NCBI GenBank assembly: GCA_050084985.1
Contig: JBITNC010000001.1
Coordinates: 161,262,001 to 161,326,000 of the forward strand
DNA: 64,000 nucleotides
From: Nageia nagi
Lineage: Eukaryota; Pinophyta
Reading direction: 5' to 3'
The notes below the pieces were generated by a model. That model saw only the letters and a list, made by a program, of their open reading frames with translations. It was not told the DNA's origin and made no database searches. Position numbers and translations under genes: made by a program. Shown here in pieces: positions 13,000 to 23,879 of this stretch. Every line of letters begins with the position of its first letter. Position 1 is the stretch's first letter.

Positions 13000-14979
13000 A
13001 TTTCATAGGCTTAAAAAAAGATCTTTGATACCAAGTGAGATTTAAAGGTTCATCAACCAACAATTACTGAATACATTTGGATGCTGTTGAACTCTGATAC
13101 CAACCTTTAGCTCACCAAACTAAAGGATTTTGAAATTCTTGGACATAAAGCACTAGTACAAATGAAGTCAAAGAGACTCTAGATGAATTTTTTTTCTAAA
13201 CCTTTAAAATAGTGCAAAATGAAAATGCTAGAGTTTTGAGAGTCTTTGGTCAGCTAGGACTTGCTAGAACTCCAAAAAAATCAAAAACTAACTCTACTAG
13301 AGTGTAAAATAAAAATGTAAGGGTTGTGGGAGTTTTGATTTGGTTAGAACTTTCTGACACTCCAAAAAAGTTAAAAATTAACCAAAATGAAAATTCCAAA
13401 AATTTTCTAAGCTCTAGGAACTTGAACTCTATCAAAGTTTTAGAAAAGTTGAAAAATATGAAATAATATTGATTGGTTTAAGATGCTGACTTTGAAGGGC
13501 TATAATTTGGCCAGTAACCCATAAAAATAATTAGAATAAAATTATCTATCCAATGTTGAATTTTTGGGAAAATTCAAAGAATGAAAAAGGGTCAAAATTG
13601 ATTTACAAGGAAAAGACTCCATAAATCTCACTGAGTAAGGCTATGAAATAACAAGTTTAAAGATTACGGTTTTTGAGTGTGTTCTACTAACAAAGTATGT
13701 AATGTTATACATGTATGAAAAGGTATTAAAAATTGAAAATAACAAAAGGAATCACATGAAAATGAGGTCTATAACAAGAGATAGAACCTTCAAAAGCAAA
13801 TTGGTCCTATACAAAGGTAGTTTGGGACAATTATGAATAACTTTGAATCCATTGCTCAAAATAAAAAATAAACAAGTACCCACATAGTTAAAATGACCCC
13901 AAATAGCTAACTATCATTATGGAAGAGATTATAATCACTTATATAAAGATCTAAAATTGTTTTCTTATGCATACAAACCTAGAAATGGAAAATACACTAT
14001 ATAACCACAAGGAATGGAAAGCTCCATGAATGTACACCATGAGATGGATAAAATATTCTCTATATTGACTCTATTACATGATAAAAATATCATCTAATGG
14101 AATATTAAATGATTCAATATTTCATAAATAAAATGTGATGGTTTAGTGTAATAGAGACACCCATCATCGCCATGCACAACATAAAGTGCAATGGTATTCA
14201 TACAACTAGGTGTTGCCACTAGCACTCACTAGGGTGTACTTAAGGATAAGGCCAACAACCATGATTTTGCAAATATAAATTGAATGCAAACTTCTCTCTA
14301 TAAAGAAATAAGAAGAGTAGGCTAAGGCATAAATGAGTTACAATAGAAGCAACATGACATATTAGCAGCTAAGCCTTCAAATGTAGTACCATCAACAATC
14401 ACAAGTTGCTTCAAGGTATTCACCAATAACCATAACCTCTCTTTATGCTACCAGTAGAGGAGAAATAAGAAACATGTGTCCATGGGGAAGTCAAAAATCT
14501 ACTTCAAGCATTCACCAATAATGGTAGAAGAAATAACAACCAACAACAACTAAAAAATAAATCAACCATTTATAGATTAGAGAAGTCCATGAGCTAGGTA
14601 GAGTCAAGTTGAAAAAGCTTATTAGGGAGTTGGTGGAGCAATAATAGAACTTATTAACTAAATTTATCAATATGGTGGAGATATTTTGAAGAAAGTACAT
14701 ATAAGGAATGTAGGAGTTGGCATGTTGTAGCTTCTAAGGATGGTACACCATGCCTAACTATTAAACAAATTTGTCTAAATAAATTTGATTAGATGCTACT
14801 GAAGGAAGAAGTCAAGGGAGACATAAATGTATCACCCAAAAATTGCAATTTGCAATTTTAAGGGGGATTATAGCCATAATTTTGATAAAACTTCATGTAC
14901 AAAGGTTGGAAAATAAAATTTCTCAACCAAAATAATAAAATATTGCAACATTAAAATATAAGGAAATTAAATTTCCTTC
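13000..14979. other. Repeat-derived stretch with two primer-site-like motifs
   Basis: On the minus strand, GGTATCAAAG lies near 13027-13036 and TGGTATCAGAG near 13094-13104. The second matches the first 11 bases of the initiator-tRNA-Met primer site used by many plant LTR elements. This suggests that the DNA just to the right is the end of another minus-strand LTR, but no LTR boundary or partner was found. A partial direct repeat (CTTCAAGGTATTCACCAATAA / CTTCAAGCATTCACCAATAA) sits near 14411 and 14502. No protein motif was recognised. Confidence 0.35.
13212..13385 (+). repeat. Two-copy tandem repeat, period about 90 bp
   Basis: GTGCAAAATGAAAATG at 13212 and GTGTAAAATAAAAATG at 13302 start the two copies. 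Both continue with 'AGTTTTGA', 'GAACT..CTAGAACTCC / GAACTTTCTGACACTCC' and 'AAAAA..TTAAAAATTAAC'. The copies are considerably diverged. Confidence 0.6.
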
Positions 14980-14984
14980 AAAGA

Positions 14985-15578
14985 TTTCTAGCTTTTGGAC
15001 CATTAACAATATTTTTATATGGAATTAATACATACATCTTGCTAAATATATCCACAACTATAAATAAATAATCATATCCTCATTTAGACACAACGAACCT
15101 CAAACAAAATCCATAGATATACTTTCCCAAGGTTAATTTGGAATTGGAAGTGGCATATACAAACCTAAATTCCTATTACTAGGCTTACTAGTATAACATA
15201 TTATGTATCGTCAAACATATTTTGCATCTTGTTCTTACATTTTCAATTAACACACATGCCTTTTCAAATAAAAAGATATCTTCTCTACTCCAAAATTTCC
15301 AAATTTTTTGGATAGATTTGTCTCTCTGATCAACTAAATTATTTCACTTTTAGGAACACATAGAATATTTAGTTTGTAAAGAAGTCCATATATAAGATGA
15401 TAATAATCCATACCTTCATAATTTGATATAGATTTTTTCTTTAGATTCTTATAAACCTCTCCAAAACTAAAATATATCAAATACACTTCATGAAAAGGTT
15501 TATGAATAAAAGGAAAAAAATACATCACAAAAATAAATACCTTTGTATCCTAATATTGATGTTGCTTGTAGTGTTGAT
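14985..15578 (-). pseudogene. Integrase N-terminal part of chromovirus B
   Basis: The minus strand near 15360-15470 gives YEGMDYYHLIYGLLYKLNIL followed by CVPKSEII. This corresponds to the segment 'xLLYHLGKLCIPxxER' just before the HHCC zinc domain of chromovirus integrases. Near 15150 it reads SKPSNRNLGLYMPLPIPN and near 15115 SISMDFV, the start of the catalytic core with the first catalytic Asp. The equivalent in element A is NVSKPNNRKFGLYMPL and SMDFVGG. The reading decays near 14985 and the second Asp and the Glu of the catalytic triad are lost. Multiple frameshifts are present. Confidence 0.75.
15574..15578. repeat. Left target-site duplication of element A (TTGAT)
   Basis: TTGAT directly precedes the 5' LTR. 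The same five bases follow the 3' LTR at 22452-22456. Confidence 0.9.
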
Positions 15579-16700
15579 TGATCCAAAATTTTGATCCCTT
15601 CACCATTTAGTAATCTCCATTTTAGTGTGTTCATTATGATCATCTTGTATTCAACTTTTTAATGCTTCTTTTGGATTGAGAATATGAGTCCGTATGTAGA
15701 AGATATGGCATTAAGTCTAGTTTATGTATTTTTGAAAAAAAAAGGGATTAAAATAATATATATGGCGAGACCCGCCTGCCATTGTGGAGGCCACATGAGA
15801 AAAAGGAGCCTGCACAGAGGGAGGATGCGATGGGTGAATGTTGACCACCAGCTAAGCACCATGATGACCACCTGTTGATCACCAACTACATGGAGACTAC
15901 CTGCGTGGAGTCAGACCATCAGACCAAGCCACTTGGGCACGACTGCCAGCCTGGCCTAGCCTATGTGTGACCTACCAACCTACCTCGATCTACATGTGAC
16001 CACCTGTCTGATAGTTTGACCGCTTGACCACCTGCCACATGTTGCTACCATAGTGCACCTACCTAATGTTTAGATTTTTTAATGTGTTTTGTTGTTTTCT
16101 AAGGTTTTTGGTGATTTTTGATTCACCTAAGGTCTTATTATTAGGCTGATTAATCCTATAAGCCTAAAATAGTATAGAGTGCATGTTATTTTGGTTTTAG
16201 AGATCATTTTTGGGAGATTTTTGCAACCATTTGATCCCAAATTTGATAGAAAGATCAAGGAGGTTAATGGGTATCTGAAAATGTGTTTTTTTTCCCAATT
16301 TACTAGTTGTAATACTCTCCAATTTTAGCCCCCAAAATTGTATAAAAAGGGAGCAAATTGTATACGAAAAAAAAAGAGGATTTTAGGAAGTGTTTTTAGT
16401 TCTTGTTGTGATTTTTAGAGCTATGAGTGTGTTGTGAATGTGAGAGGAGGTTTTTGAGGACCAAGAAGGCCTTGTAAAGTGATTCTACCCATTGATAGTA
16501 GAGAGCTTTTGAGCTGGATGTAGCCCACATTGGGTGAACCAAGATAAATTTTGCTTGTCTCTTCTATGGTAAATGCTTTTTCTTTCTATGTTTACAATTT
16601 CTATCCTAAATTTCCTTTACAAGCACTTAATTATTTTAAGTGTGAATTGATCTATTTGAAAAGGTTAATTTGAAAATTTAATCTTATAGTTTATGGATCA
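15579..16700 (+). repeat. 5' LTR of chromovirus A
   Basis: The LTR runs from TGATCCAAAATT to TTATGGATCA, with 6-bp inverted ends (TGATCC/GGATCA). Compared with the 3' LTR it has many C/T and G/A differences, particularly around 15765-16060, which is the GC-richer part of the LTR. It contains a TATA-like TATAAAAAGG at 16341. Confidence 0.95.
16341..16350 (+). promoter_or_regulatory. TATA-like box in the 5' LTR of A
   Basis: TATAAAAAGG lies about 360 bases before the LTR end, where U3/R promoters of plant LTRs usually sit. The 3' LTR has TATAAAAAAG at 22091. Confidence 0.6.
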
Positions 16701-16704
16701 AGTT

Positions 16705-16716
16705 TGGTATCAGAGC
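16705..16716 (+). other. Primer binding site, initiator tRNA-Met type
   Basis: TGGTATCAGAGC begins four bases after the LTR. It is complementary to the 3' end of plant initiator tRNA-Met, the usual minus-strand primer for many plant Ty3-gypsy and Ty1-copia elements. Confidence 0.9.
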
Positions 16717-16746
16717 AAGTTGAAATCATTGGAATAACCTATATTT

Positions 16747-17950
16747 TTGAGATTGTTGTTGGTGTTTGGAAAGTGTTCTTGCATGTATACCAGGTCACAA
16801 AGTAAGAAAGGTGAAGGAGAATTTGTGGAGGAGGATCCAAAAATTGGTTCTAGAGTTTGGATAAAGAAACAAAGAGAGCTTGGAGCCATGGCCAATGAAG
16901 GAGGGTCTAATGTGGAAAAGCAAATTGCTGATCTTGCCATAATGTTCTAGAAAATGTCTCTACAATTCCAACATTTTCAAGAACAACAATACAAGAAAAA
17001 TGAAGATGAAACTAGTGAATGTAATAAAATTGACAATGATGTTACACATAGTGTTTTTCAAAGTTCTCCTTTGAAATTGGAAGTTAAATTTGAATTGCCT
17101 ACTTTTATTGGAGAAGTGAATGCTGAGAAATTAGACCATTGGATTAAACAAATTGAAGTATATTGTAGAATTCAAAGAATTGTAGGAGATGAGGATAAAA
17201 TCCAATTAGTAACTCTTAAATGAGTGGTAATGCACTTGTTTGGTGGGAAAGTTGTTTACAAAGTAAGAATGAATCTATTCAAGCTTGTATTGCTTCTTGG
17301 ACCCATTTTGTACAATTGCTTAGAAATCAATTTTATCCTTTAGGTTATCAGAAAAAGGCAATCATGGAATGGTAAACTTTCCATCAAGGCAAAGGGCAAA
17401 GTGTGTAAGAGTACACTATGAAATTTTGAAGAAAAGCTATAATGCTAGGTATTCCTCTTGATTCCCAAGATACTCTTCTTAAGTATATTGGTGGTTTGCA
17501 TAATTATTTAAGGCATACAATATTGATGTTTGATCCAAATGATTTGGATAAAGTTTGTGTACAAGCCACTCACTTAGAAGAAAGGGGAAATTATGTTAAG
17601 GATGGGAAAAAGAACAATGCTTTCAATAATAATAGTAATAATGATTCTGAAAAGAACAAAGGAAAGGGGAAAAATAAAACTATGTCTACTACACAAAAAG
17701 AGAAGTCTAAAGATGTATGTACACATTGTCAAAAAGAAGGTCATTTAGAGGCTAAATGTTGGAAATTGCATCCTGAATTACACCCTAAACCTAAAGGTCA
17801 AAGAAAGCAAACAAATACTATTACTAAGAAAATTGAAGATGGTTCAGATGTAGATGATAAAATGGCATGTATGGTTTTGCATAATACACCTAATGAAGAT
17901 GAGGAAAAGAAGAAAATTGAACTTTTTCACATTAAGGTGCAAGCTAAGAA
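16747..17950 (+). pseudogene. gag polyprotein of chromovirus A, disrupted
   Basis: Gag forms the particle in which reverse transcription occurs and binds the RNA. The first ATG after the primer site, at 16747, gives a reading that contains the basic MYTRSQSKKGEGEF segment typical of chromovirus gag starts. One TAG stop interrupts it at about 16948. A frame change follows at about 17220, where MSGNALVWWES marks the gag core. Three more stops lie between 17370 and 17430. The zinc knuckle CTHCQKEGHLEAKC (CX2CX4HX4C) is intact at 17718-17759, preceded by a lysine/asparagine-rich nucleic-acid-binding stretch. Apart from the breaks, its length and order are normal for the family. Confidence 0.9.
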
Positions 17951-18600
17951 GACTAGGATTGATACATTGTTTGATTCTGGATCTCAAGCTAACTTAATTG
18001 TAAAAAAGTATGCCAAATCACTTGCACTCACTACTCAACCCCATCCAAACCCATATCCATTGGGATGGGTTAATAAAAATTCAAAGTTAAAGGTAACACA
18101 ACAATGCAAGTTGCAATTTGGGATTAACAGGGAGTACATTGATGAAGTTTTACTTGATGTTGTTCCTTTGGATATTTATGGGATTGTGCTTGGTAGTCCT
18201 TATCTATGGGAAAGAGATGCTTTATTTTATAGAAATGAAAACAAATATAGACTCATTAAATATGGAATTGAATACATGGTTAGTGCTCATCAAAGCATGA
18301 AAAAGGATATTTCTTTGATTACTACAGGAAAAGCAAAGAAACTAATCAATACAGGACAAATGTTTATACTTGCAATGGTGAAATCTGAAGAGGAAGTGGG
18401 AATCATAAAGGCACTTAAGGATTGTGAACCACAATACAAAGAAGAAGTAAAAGAGGTAATTTCTAAATTTGAAGATTTATTTCAAGTATCTAAAGAACTT
18501 ACACCTAAAAGAGATATACAACATGAGATTCAATTACATCCTGATGTTGCACTTCCTAATATTGGCTTATATAGAAATTCTATTTTGGAAATTGAATAAA
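17951..18600 (+). pseudogene. Aspartic protease domain of chromovirus A
   Basis: Protease cuts the Gag-Pol polyprotein. The catalytic Asp-Ser-Gly is at 17973-17981 within FDSGSQANLI, in the same frame as the zinc knuckle, so gag and pol form one continuous reading in this family. Downstream, LDVVPLDIYGIVLGSPYLWE is the hydrophobic-Gly flap-end region of a retropepsin-like domain. The linker continues to the start of reverse transcriptase and ends at a TAA stop at 18597-18599. Within 17442-18599 the frame is fully open. Confidence 0.88.
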
Positions 18601-19200
18601 TTAAGAAACAAGTAAAGGAGTTGTTAGATCAAGGAGTCATTAGACTTAGCACATCACCATGTGGATATCCTATTATTATAATTCCAAAGAAAGATGGAAC
18701 TTGGCGTATGTGTGTTGATTACAGGGCACTAAATAAGATCATGGTTAAAAATTGATATCCTTTGCCACATATTGATGATTTAATGGATTAATTACAAAAA
18801 GCTAGGATTTTCACAAAATTAGATCTAAGAAGTGGTTATCATCAAGTACGAGTTAAAGAAGAGGATGTGTGGAAAACTACTTTTAAAACTAGGCAAGGAT
18901 TGTTTGAATGGTTGGTTTTACCATTTGGATTATGCAATGCTCCTGCTACTTTCATGCATGTAATGAATAAGGTTTTAAGGCCTTTCATTGATGATTTTGT
19001 TATTATGTATCTTGATGATATTCTCATTTACAATGATAATTGGAAAGATCATGTGATACATATTCGTAAAGTGTTTGAAGTTTTAAGGGAAGCAAAACTC
19101 TATTTGAAGATGTCTAAGTGTGAGTTTGTTAGGAAGAGTTTAATCTATCTTGGCCACATTCTAGGTGAAGGTGAATTAAGGATAGATCCTACAAAAAATT
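18600..19200 (+). pseudogene. Reverse transcriptase domain of chromovirus A
   Basis: This copies element RNA into DNA. The frame continues directly after the TAA at 18597. In order it shows PKKDGTWRMCVDYRALNK, YPLPHIDDL, KLDLRSGYHQVRV, LPFGLCNAPATF and the catalytic box YLDDIL at 19008-19025, all classic Ty3-gypsy fingers and palm motifs. Two in-frame stops occur (near 18754 and 18790), and a one-base shift near 19195 changes frame in the connection. The catalytic aspartates are intact, so the loss of function comes from the stops and the shift. Confidence 0.93.
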
Positions 19201-19800
19201 GAAGCTATATTGAAATGGCCTACTCCCACTAATATGACAGAGACTAGGAGTTTTCTTGGGGTAGTACAGTATTTACGCAAGTTTATTGCTAACTTTTCTT
19301 ACATGGTTCTCCACTTCATGCAATTATAGGAAAGAGTCATGGATTTTAGTGGGGAGGAAAAGAAAAACATGCTTTTGAATTACTTAAAAAGAAAATTAGT
19401 AATGCTCCAGTACTTGCTTTGCCTAATCTTCAGAAACCTTTTGAAATTGAAATTGATGCTAGTGACTATGCTATGGGTGCAATTTTATTGTAGGAAAAAC
19501 ATCCGGTTTGCTATCACTCAAAAATGTTTACCGATGTGGTAAGAAACTATCCCACATATGACAAAGAGTTGTATGCATTAGTTCAAAGTGTTAAGGAATG
19601 GAAGCACTATTTGGTAGGTAAAGAGATAATAATTCATATAGACCATCAACCCTTGCAATATCTTTAGTCACAATCTAAGTTGCAACAATCTAGGCACTTT
19701 CGTTGGATGGGATTTTTGCAACAATTTCATTTGGTGATTAAGTACAAGAAGGGTACTCAAAATAAAATTGCTGATATGTTGTATAGGCCTCCAATAGTTG
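19200..19800 (+). pseudogene. RNase H domain of chromovirus A
   Basis: RNase H removes the RNA strand during replication. After the connection (PTPTNMTETRSFLGVVQYL), the domain appears as FEIEIDASDYAMGAILL with the first catalytic Asp. It continues through NYPTYDKELYALVQSVKEWK with the catalytic Glu and HIDHQPLQYL with another catalytic Asp. Stops follow ILL and QYL. RYKKGTQN-like sequence near 19745 (IKYKKGTQNKIADML) closes the domain with the last conserved Asp. Confidence 0.9.
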
Positions 19801-21120
19801 CTAGTGTTGTGATTCTACAAAATAGTTCTTTAATGCATGATGGGTATAAAGAACAATATGTGGTTGATCCTGATTTCCAAAATATCTATCATAGATTGAG
19901 TCTTGGTAATGAGGTTGGAAATTATGACTTTCATTTGCATGATGGATTACTTTTTCATTTGGGCAAACTTTGTATTCCTAATGGTGAGAGGAATTATTTG
20001 ATTAGGGAAGCTCATACTTCTCATATTTCAAGGCACTTTGGTGTTGGGAAAACTCTTATTAATCTACAAAGGTATTGTTATTGGCCTAAAATGTAAGAAA
20101 ATGTATCCAAATATATCAGAGGTTGTATGTTATGCAATGTAAGCAAACCCAATAATAGGAAATTTGGTCTTTATATGCCATTGTTCATTCCTACATGACC
20201 ATGGGAGAGTATTTCTATGGATTTTGTTGGAGGTTTACCTATGTCTAAAAGAGGTCATGATTATTTATATGTGGTTGTGGATAGATTCAGTAAGATGTGT
20301 ATTCTAATTCCATGTAAAAAGACTATGATAGGTCAAGAGGCTACTAATATTTTCTTTACTTATGTGTGGGTACATTTTGGTCTTCCTACTTCTATCATTT
20401 TTGATAGGGATTCCAGGTTTATTGGAAAATTTTGGACTTCTTTGTGGGAAAGGATGGACACTAAGTTAAAGAGGAGTACAACATTTCATCCACAGATAGA
20501 TGGTCAAACAGAGGTGGTAAATAGGATAGTGGTACACCTATTATGGGGTTATTATGGTAAGCATCCTAAGACTTGGGATGAGCATTTGAATTATATACAA
20601 CATGCATATAATCAGGCTTTACATTCTTCTACTAACAAAACACCTTTTGAGACTTATTTTGGTTATTTGCCAAAATCACCTTTTGATATGGCTTTTGCTT
20701 CAACGAGTGATGGAGATATAGTTCTTCATAATGAGGAGGAGCGGGCAAAGAATTTTATTGAGAGGATTAGATTAATTCATCAAAAGGTAAAAGAACAATT
20801 GGAGAAGAGTCAGGCTAAGTATAAGGAGAGGCATGATCGTCATCATGTGGATCATAAATTTTAGGTTAGGGATCAAGTATGGATTCATCTCAGCAAGGAG
20901 AGATAGCATGGTAAGGAAGGAAGTTGAAACCAATAAGGTATGGTCCATTTACCATTATTGGTGAAGTTGGAGATAATGCATTTCAGTTAGACTTACCACC
21001 CTATACGCAAATGTATTTTGTTATTAATGTTGAGAACTTGAAGTTGTATGAACTAGCCTTAGTTGCAGAAGATATAGATGTTATGTTACCATTAGTTGAG
21101 GAATTAGCCCCTAACATATG
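19801..21120 (+). pseudogene. Integrase of chromovirus A
   Basis: Integrase inserts the DNA copy into the chromosome. The HHCC zinc domain is seen as HTSHISRHFG at about 20010-20040 and CMLCN near 20126. The catalytic core begins at SMDFVGG (first Asp at 20220). It continues through IIFDRDSRF (second Asp) to HPQIDGQTEVVNR, which carries the catalytic Glu, so the D-D-E set is present. After the core, GPFTIIGEVGDNAFQLDLP is the GPY/F module of Ty3-gypsy integrases. Stops occur near 20094, 20198 and 20862. Confidence 0.93.
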
Positions 21121-21289
21121 AATGTGTTGGTTGAGGATGCAATATTGGAAAATAAGCAATGATCATCTTGTAGTGGCATACATGAGGTGTGGCATATTGG
21201 AGTGAAGGGCCAACATCCACACAAGGCCAAGTGGTATGCAGTTGATCGGGTGAGGGAGCTCTACCCTCATCTCATTCCATCATCCTAAA
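21118..21289 (+). pseudogene. Chromodomain-like C-terminal tail of integrase A
   Basis: In a frame starting at 21118 the sequence reads MNVLVEDAILENK, a stop, then a run ending GQHPHKAKWYAVDRV and RELYPHLIPS before TAA. The 'D-x-I-L-E', 'G-x-x-x-x-x-A-x-W' and terminal acidic-aromatic residues are the layout of the degenerate (group II) chromodomain of plant chromoviruses, which is thought to guide integration to marked chromatin. One in-frame stop and a shift relative to integrase separate it from the rest of pol. Confidence 0.65.
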
Positions 21290-21319
21290 TGCTTTTGGGG
21301 ACAAAATATCTCTCTCATT

Positions 21320-21328
21320 GGGGAGGAA
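21320..21328 (+). other. Polypurine tract of chromovirus A
   Basis: GGGGAGGAA lies directly against the 3' LTR start. It would prime plus-strand DNA synthesis. Confidence 0.9.
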
Positions 21329-22451
21329 TGATCCAAAATTTGGATCCCTTCAACATTCAATAATCTCCATTTTAGTGTGTTCATTATGATCATCTTGTCT
21401 TCAGCTTTTCGATGCTTCTTTCGGATCGAGAATCCAAGTTCATATGTGGAAGATATGGCATTAGGTCCAGTTTGTGTATTTTTGAAAAAAAAAGGGATTA
21501 AAAAAATATATATGGTAGGACCTACCTACCACTATGGAGGCCACATGAGAAAAGGAGCTTGCATGGAGGGAGGATGTGACGGGTGAATGTTGACCACCAG
21601 CCAAGCACCACGATGATTGCCTATTGATTGCCAACCACATGGAGACCACCTACATGGAGTTAGACCATTAGACCAAGCCACCTGTGCATGATTACTAACC
21701 CACACCAGCCCACACGTGACCTGCCAACCTACCTTAACCCATGTGTGATCGCCTGTCTGACCATTTAACTACCTGACTGCCTACCATGTGTCGCTACCAC
21801 AGTGCACCCACCCAATGTTTAGATTTTTTTAACATATTTTGTTGTTTTCTAAGGTTTTTAGCAATTTTTGATTTGCCTAAGGTCCTATTATTAGGTTGAT
21901 TAATCCTGTAAGCCTGAAACAGTCCAAAGAGCATGTTATTTCAATTTTAGAGCTCATTTTTGGGAGATTTTTGCAACCATTTGAGCCCAAATTTGATAGG
22001 AAGATCAAGGAGGTTAATGGGTATCTAAAAATGTGTTTTTTTTTCCAATTTCCTAGTTGTAATACTCTCCAATTTTAGCCCCCAAAATTGTATAAAAAAG
22101 GAGCAAATTGTACAAGAAAAAAAAGAGGATTTTAGGAAGTGTTTTCAGTTCTTGTTATGATTTTCAGAGCTATGAGTGTGTTGTGAATGTGAGAGGAGGT
22201 TTTTGAGGACCAAGAAGGCCTTGTAAAGTGATTCTACCCATTGATAGTAGAGAGCTTTTGACCTAGATGTAGCCCACACTGGGTGAACCAGGATAAATTT
22301 TGCTTATCTCTTCTATGGTGAATGCTTTTCTCTTCTCTGTGTTTACAATTTCTTTCCTGAATTTCCTTTACAAGCATTTAATTTTTTTAAGTGTGAATTG
22401 ATCTATTTGAAAAGGTTAATTTGAAATTTTAATCTTATAGTTTATGGATCA
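21329..22451 (+). repeat. 3' LTR of chromovirus A
   Basis: This is the near-full-length partner of 15579-16700, starting TGATCCAAAATT and ending TTTATGGATCA. It is followed by the target duplication TTGAT (22452-22456). A TATA-like box is at 22091. Confidence 0.95.
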
Positions 22452-23740
22452 TTGATGCTCCTTGTATAGGTGGTCTAGGAAACATGTATGTAAGTTTGTT
22501 TGTGCAACCTTTCTTGTGATGAGATGAACTTGTTGCAAAAATCCCACCCATATTAAGCATCTTTCTTATATATTTTTTTGAGTTTATAAATATAATAATG
22601 GTTGATAATCTCTATGAACTATCATTTCCTTACCCATCAAATAATGCTTCTATTTATTCATAATTTGAACCAATGTTTCACCACTTAAACTAATGTATAT
22701 AATTCCTTATCATATTTCAAATAGTTTAAAATTACCCCACTAAACCTTTTATAATTATAGGAAACTTGTCTCCTTCCTTACATTAAAACAACTACCATAA
22801 CATACTCACTAGCATTAGTTTCAACCTCAAAAGGCTACTATAGATTAGGGAGTACCAAAACATTTGCATTGTTGATATTTTTCTTTAGTAAATCAAAAAC
22901 ATTTTGCTGCTCTTTCCCCTATTAAAAACTTTTCCTCTTTCCTATAACATCATGCAAAGATGAAGCAAAATTGGATAAATCAATAATAATTTTTTTGAAA
23001 TATTGAATAACACCTAGAAAACTCCTCTTTTTAGTTACATTAGTTGGCCTTGACTACTCCAAAATGACTTTAAACTTTTCAAAATCTATTTTAATTTATC
23101 CACCTCTAACAATATAACCCAATTGCACCAAATATTACTTATAAAACTCACACTAACTCATCTTCACAAACAATTTAACCTTTTTTAAAGTTTTAAGTAC
23201 TTGCTAAACATGCACTAAATGGTATTTCCATGTTAAAACATAAATAATAATGTCATCAATATAAACTACAAGAAAATAATCAATAAATGGAAAAATAAAC
23301 ATAGTTGGTACATTACACAAATCAAATGGCAAAATAAGCAATTTAAATAGGACTTACTTTATCTTGAAGGCTATATTCCAAATATCCTCCTTATTTTTTC
23401 ATGCTATATCATAATTAATTCTAAAGTACAACTTAGAGAAATAATCCCCCTATAATTGATCCAATATATCATCTATCTAAGGTAATAGATAAAGACTCTT
23501 GATAGAGAATTTTTCAATGCTTAATAATCAATACACCTTCTCCAAGATCCACTATTCTTAGGAATAGGAATATTAAGTGATCCATAAGGATAAGTGCTAG
23601 GCCTAATCATTTGTTGATCCATTAATTCTTGAATCTAACTTTTAATCTCCTCATACTCTAAAATTGATTATCTATACATACCAATATTTTTTATAGGTGC
23701 ATAAGGTAATAATTGAATCTCAAGTTGAATTTCCTACTTA
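22452..23740 (-). pseudogene. Reverse transcriptase and RNase H of chromovirus B
   Basis: Read right to left on the minus strand, the domain starts near 23740 with EIQLEIQLLPYAPIKNIGMY, then IPIPKNSGSWRRCIDY, ILPFDLCNVPTMFIFPFIDY and the catalytic box YIDDII at 23246-23263. RSFLGVIQYFKKI marks the connection, and RNase H follows as PFEVETNASEYVMVVVLM and YDKELYTLV. The last RNase H residues (KGCTNKLTYMFPRPPI with frameshifts) run right up to the insertion point of element A at 22452. The reading has many stops. The two catalytic Asp codons of the RT box are still present. It represents an older member of the same lineage as element A. Confidence 0.85.
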
Positions 23741-23879
23741 GGTGGAAATACCTTTATCTCAACAAACACTTCCTAAATTTCCTATATAGAAGCCTATAAT
23801 CGATCTTTCTAATTTCTCAATATTTATGCTACTAGTAGCAATGATGCTATCATGCAATACAAAGTAAAAGTTAGTTTTC

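Larger units (their letters stand above)
15579..22451 (+). mobile_element. Complete chromovirus A (Ty3-gypsy), 6.9 kb
   Basis: This element has all structural parts of an LTR retrotransposon. Two LTRs of about 1.12 kb start TGATCC and end GGATCA, with a 5-bp target duplication TTGAT on both sides. There is an initiator-tRNA-Met primer site, then gag with a CCHC knuckle, protease, reverse transcriptase, RNase H, integrase, a C-terminal chromodomain-like remnant and a polypurine tract. The domain order PR-RT-RH-IN is that of Ty3-gypsy. It is not functional because gag and pol carry several stops and frameshifts. It was inserted into chromovirus B in the opposite orientation. Confidence 0.95.
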
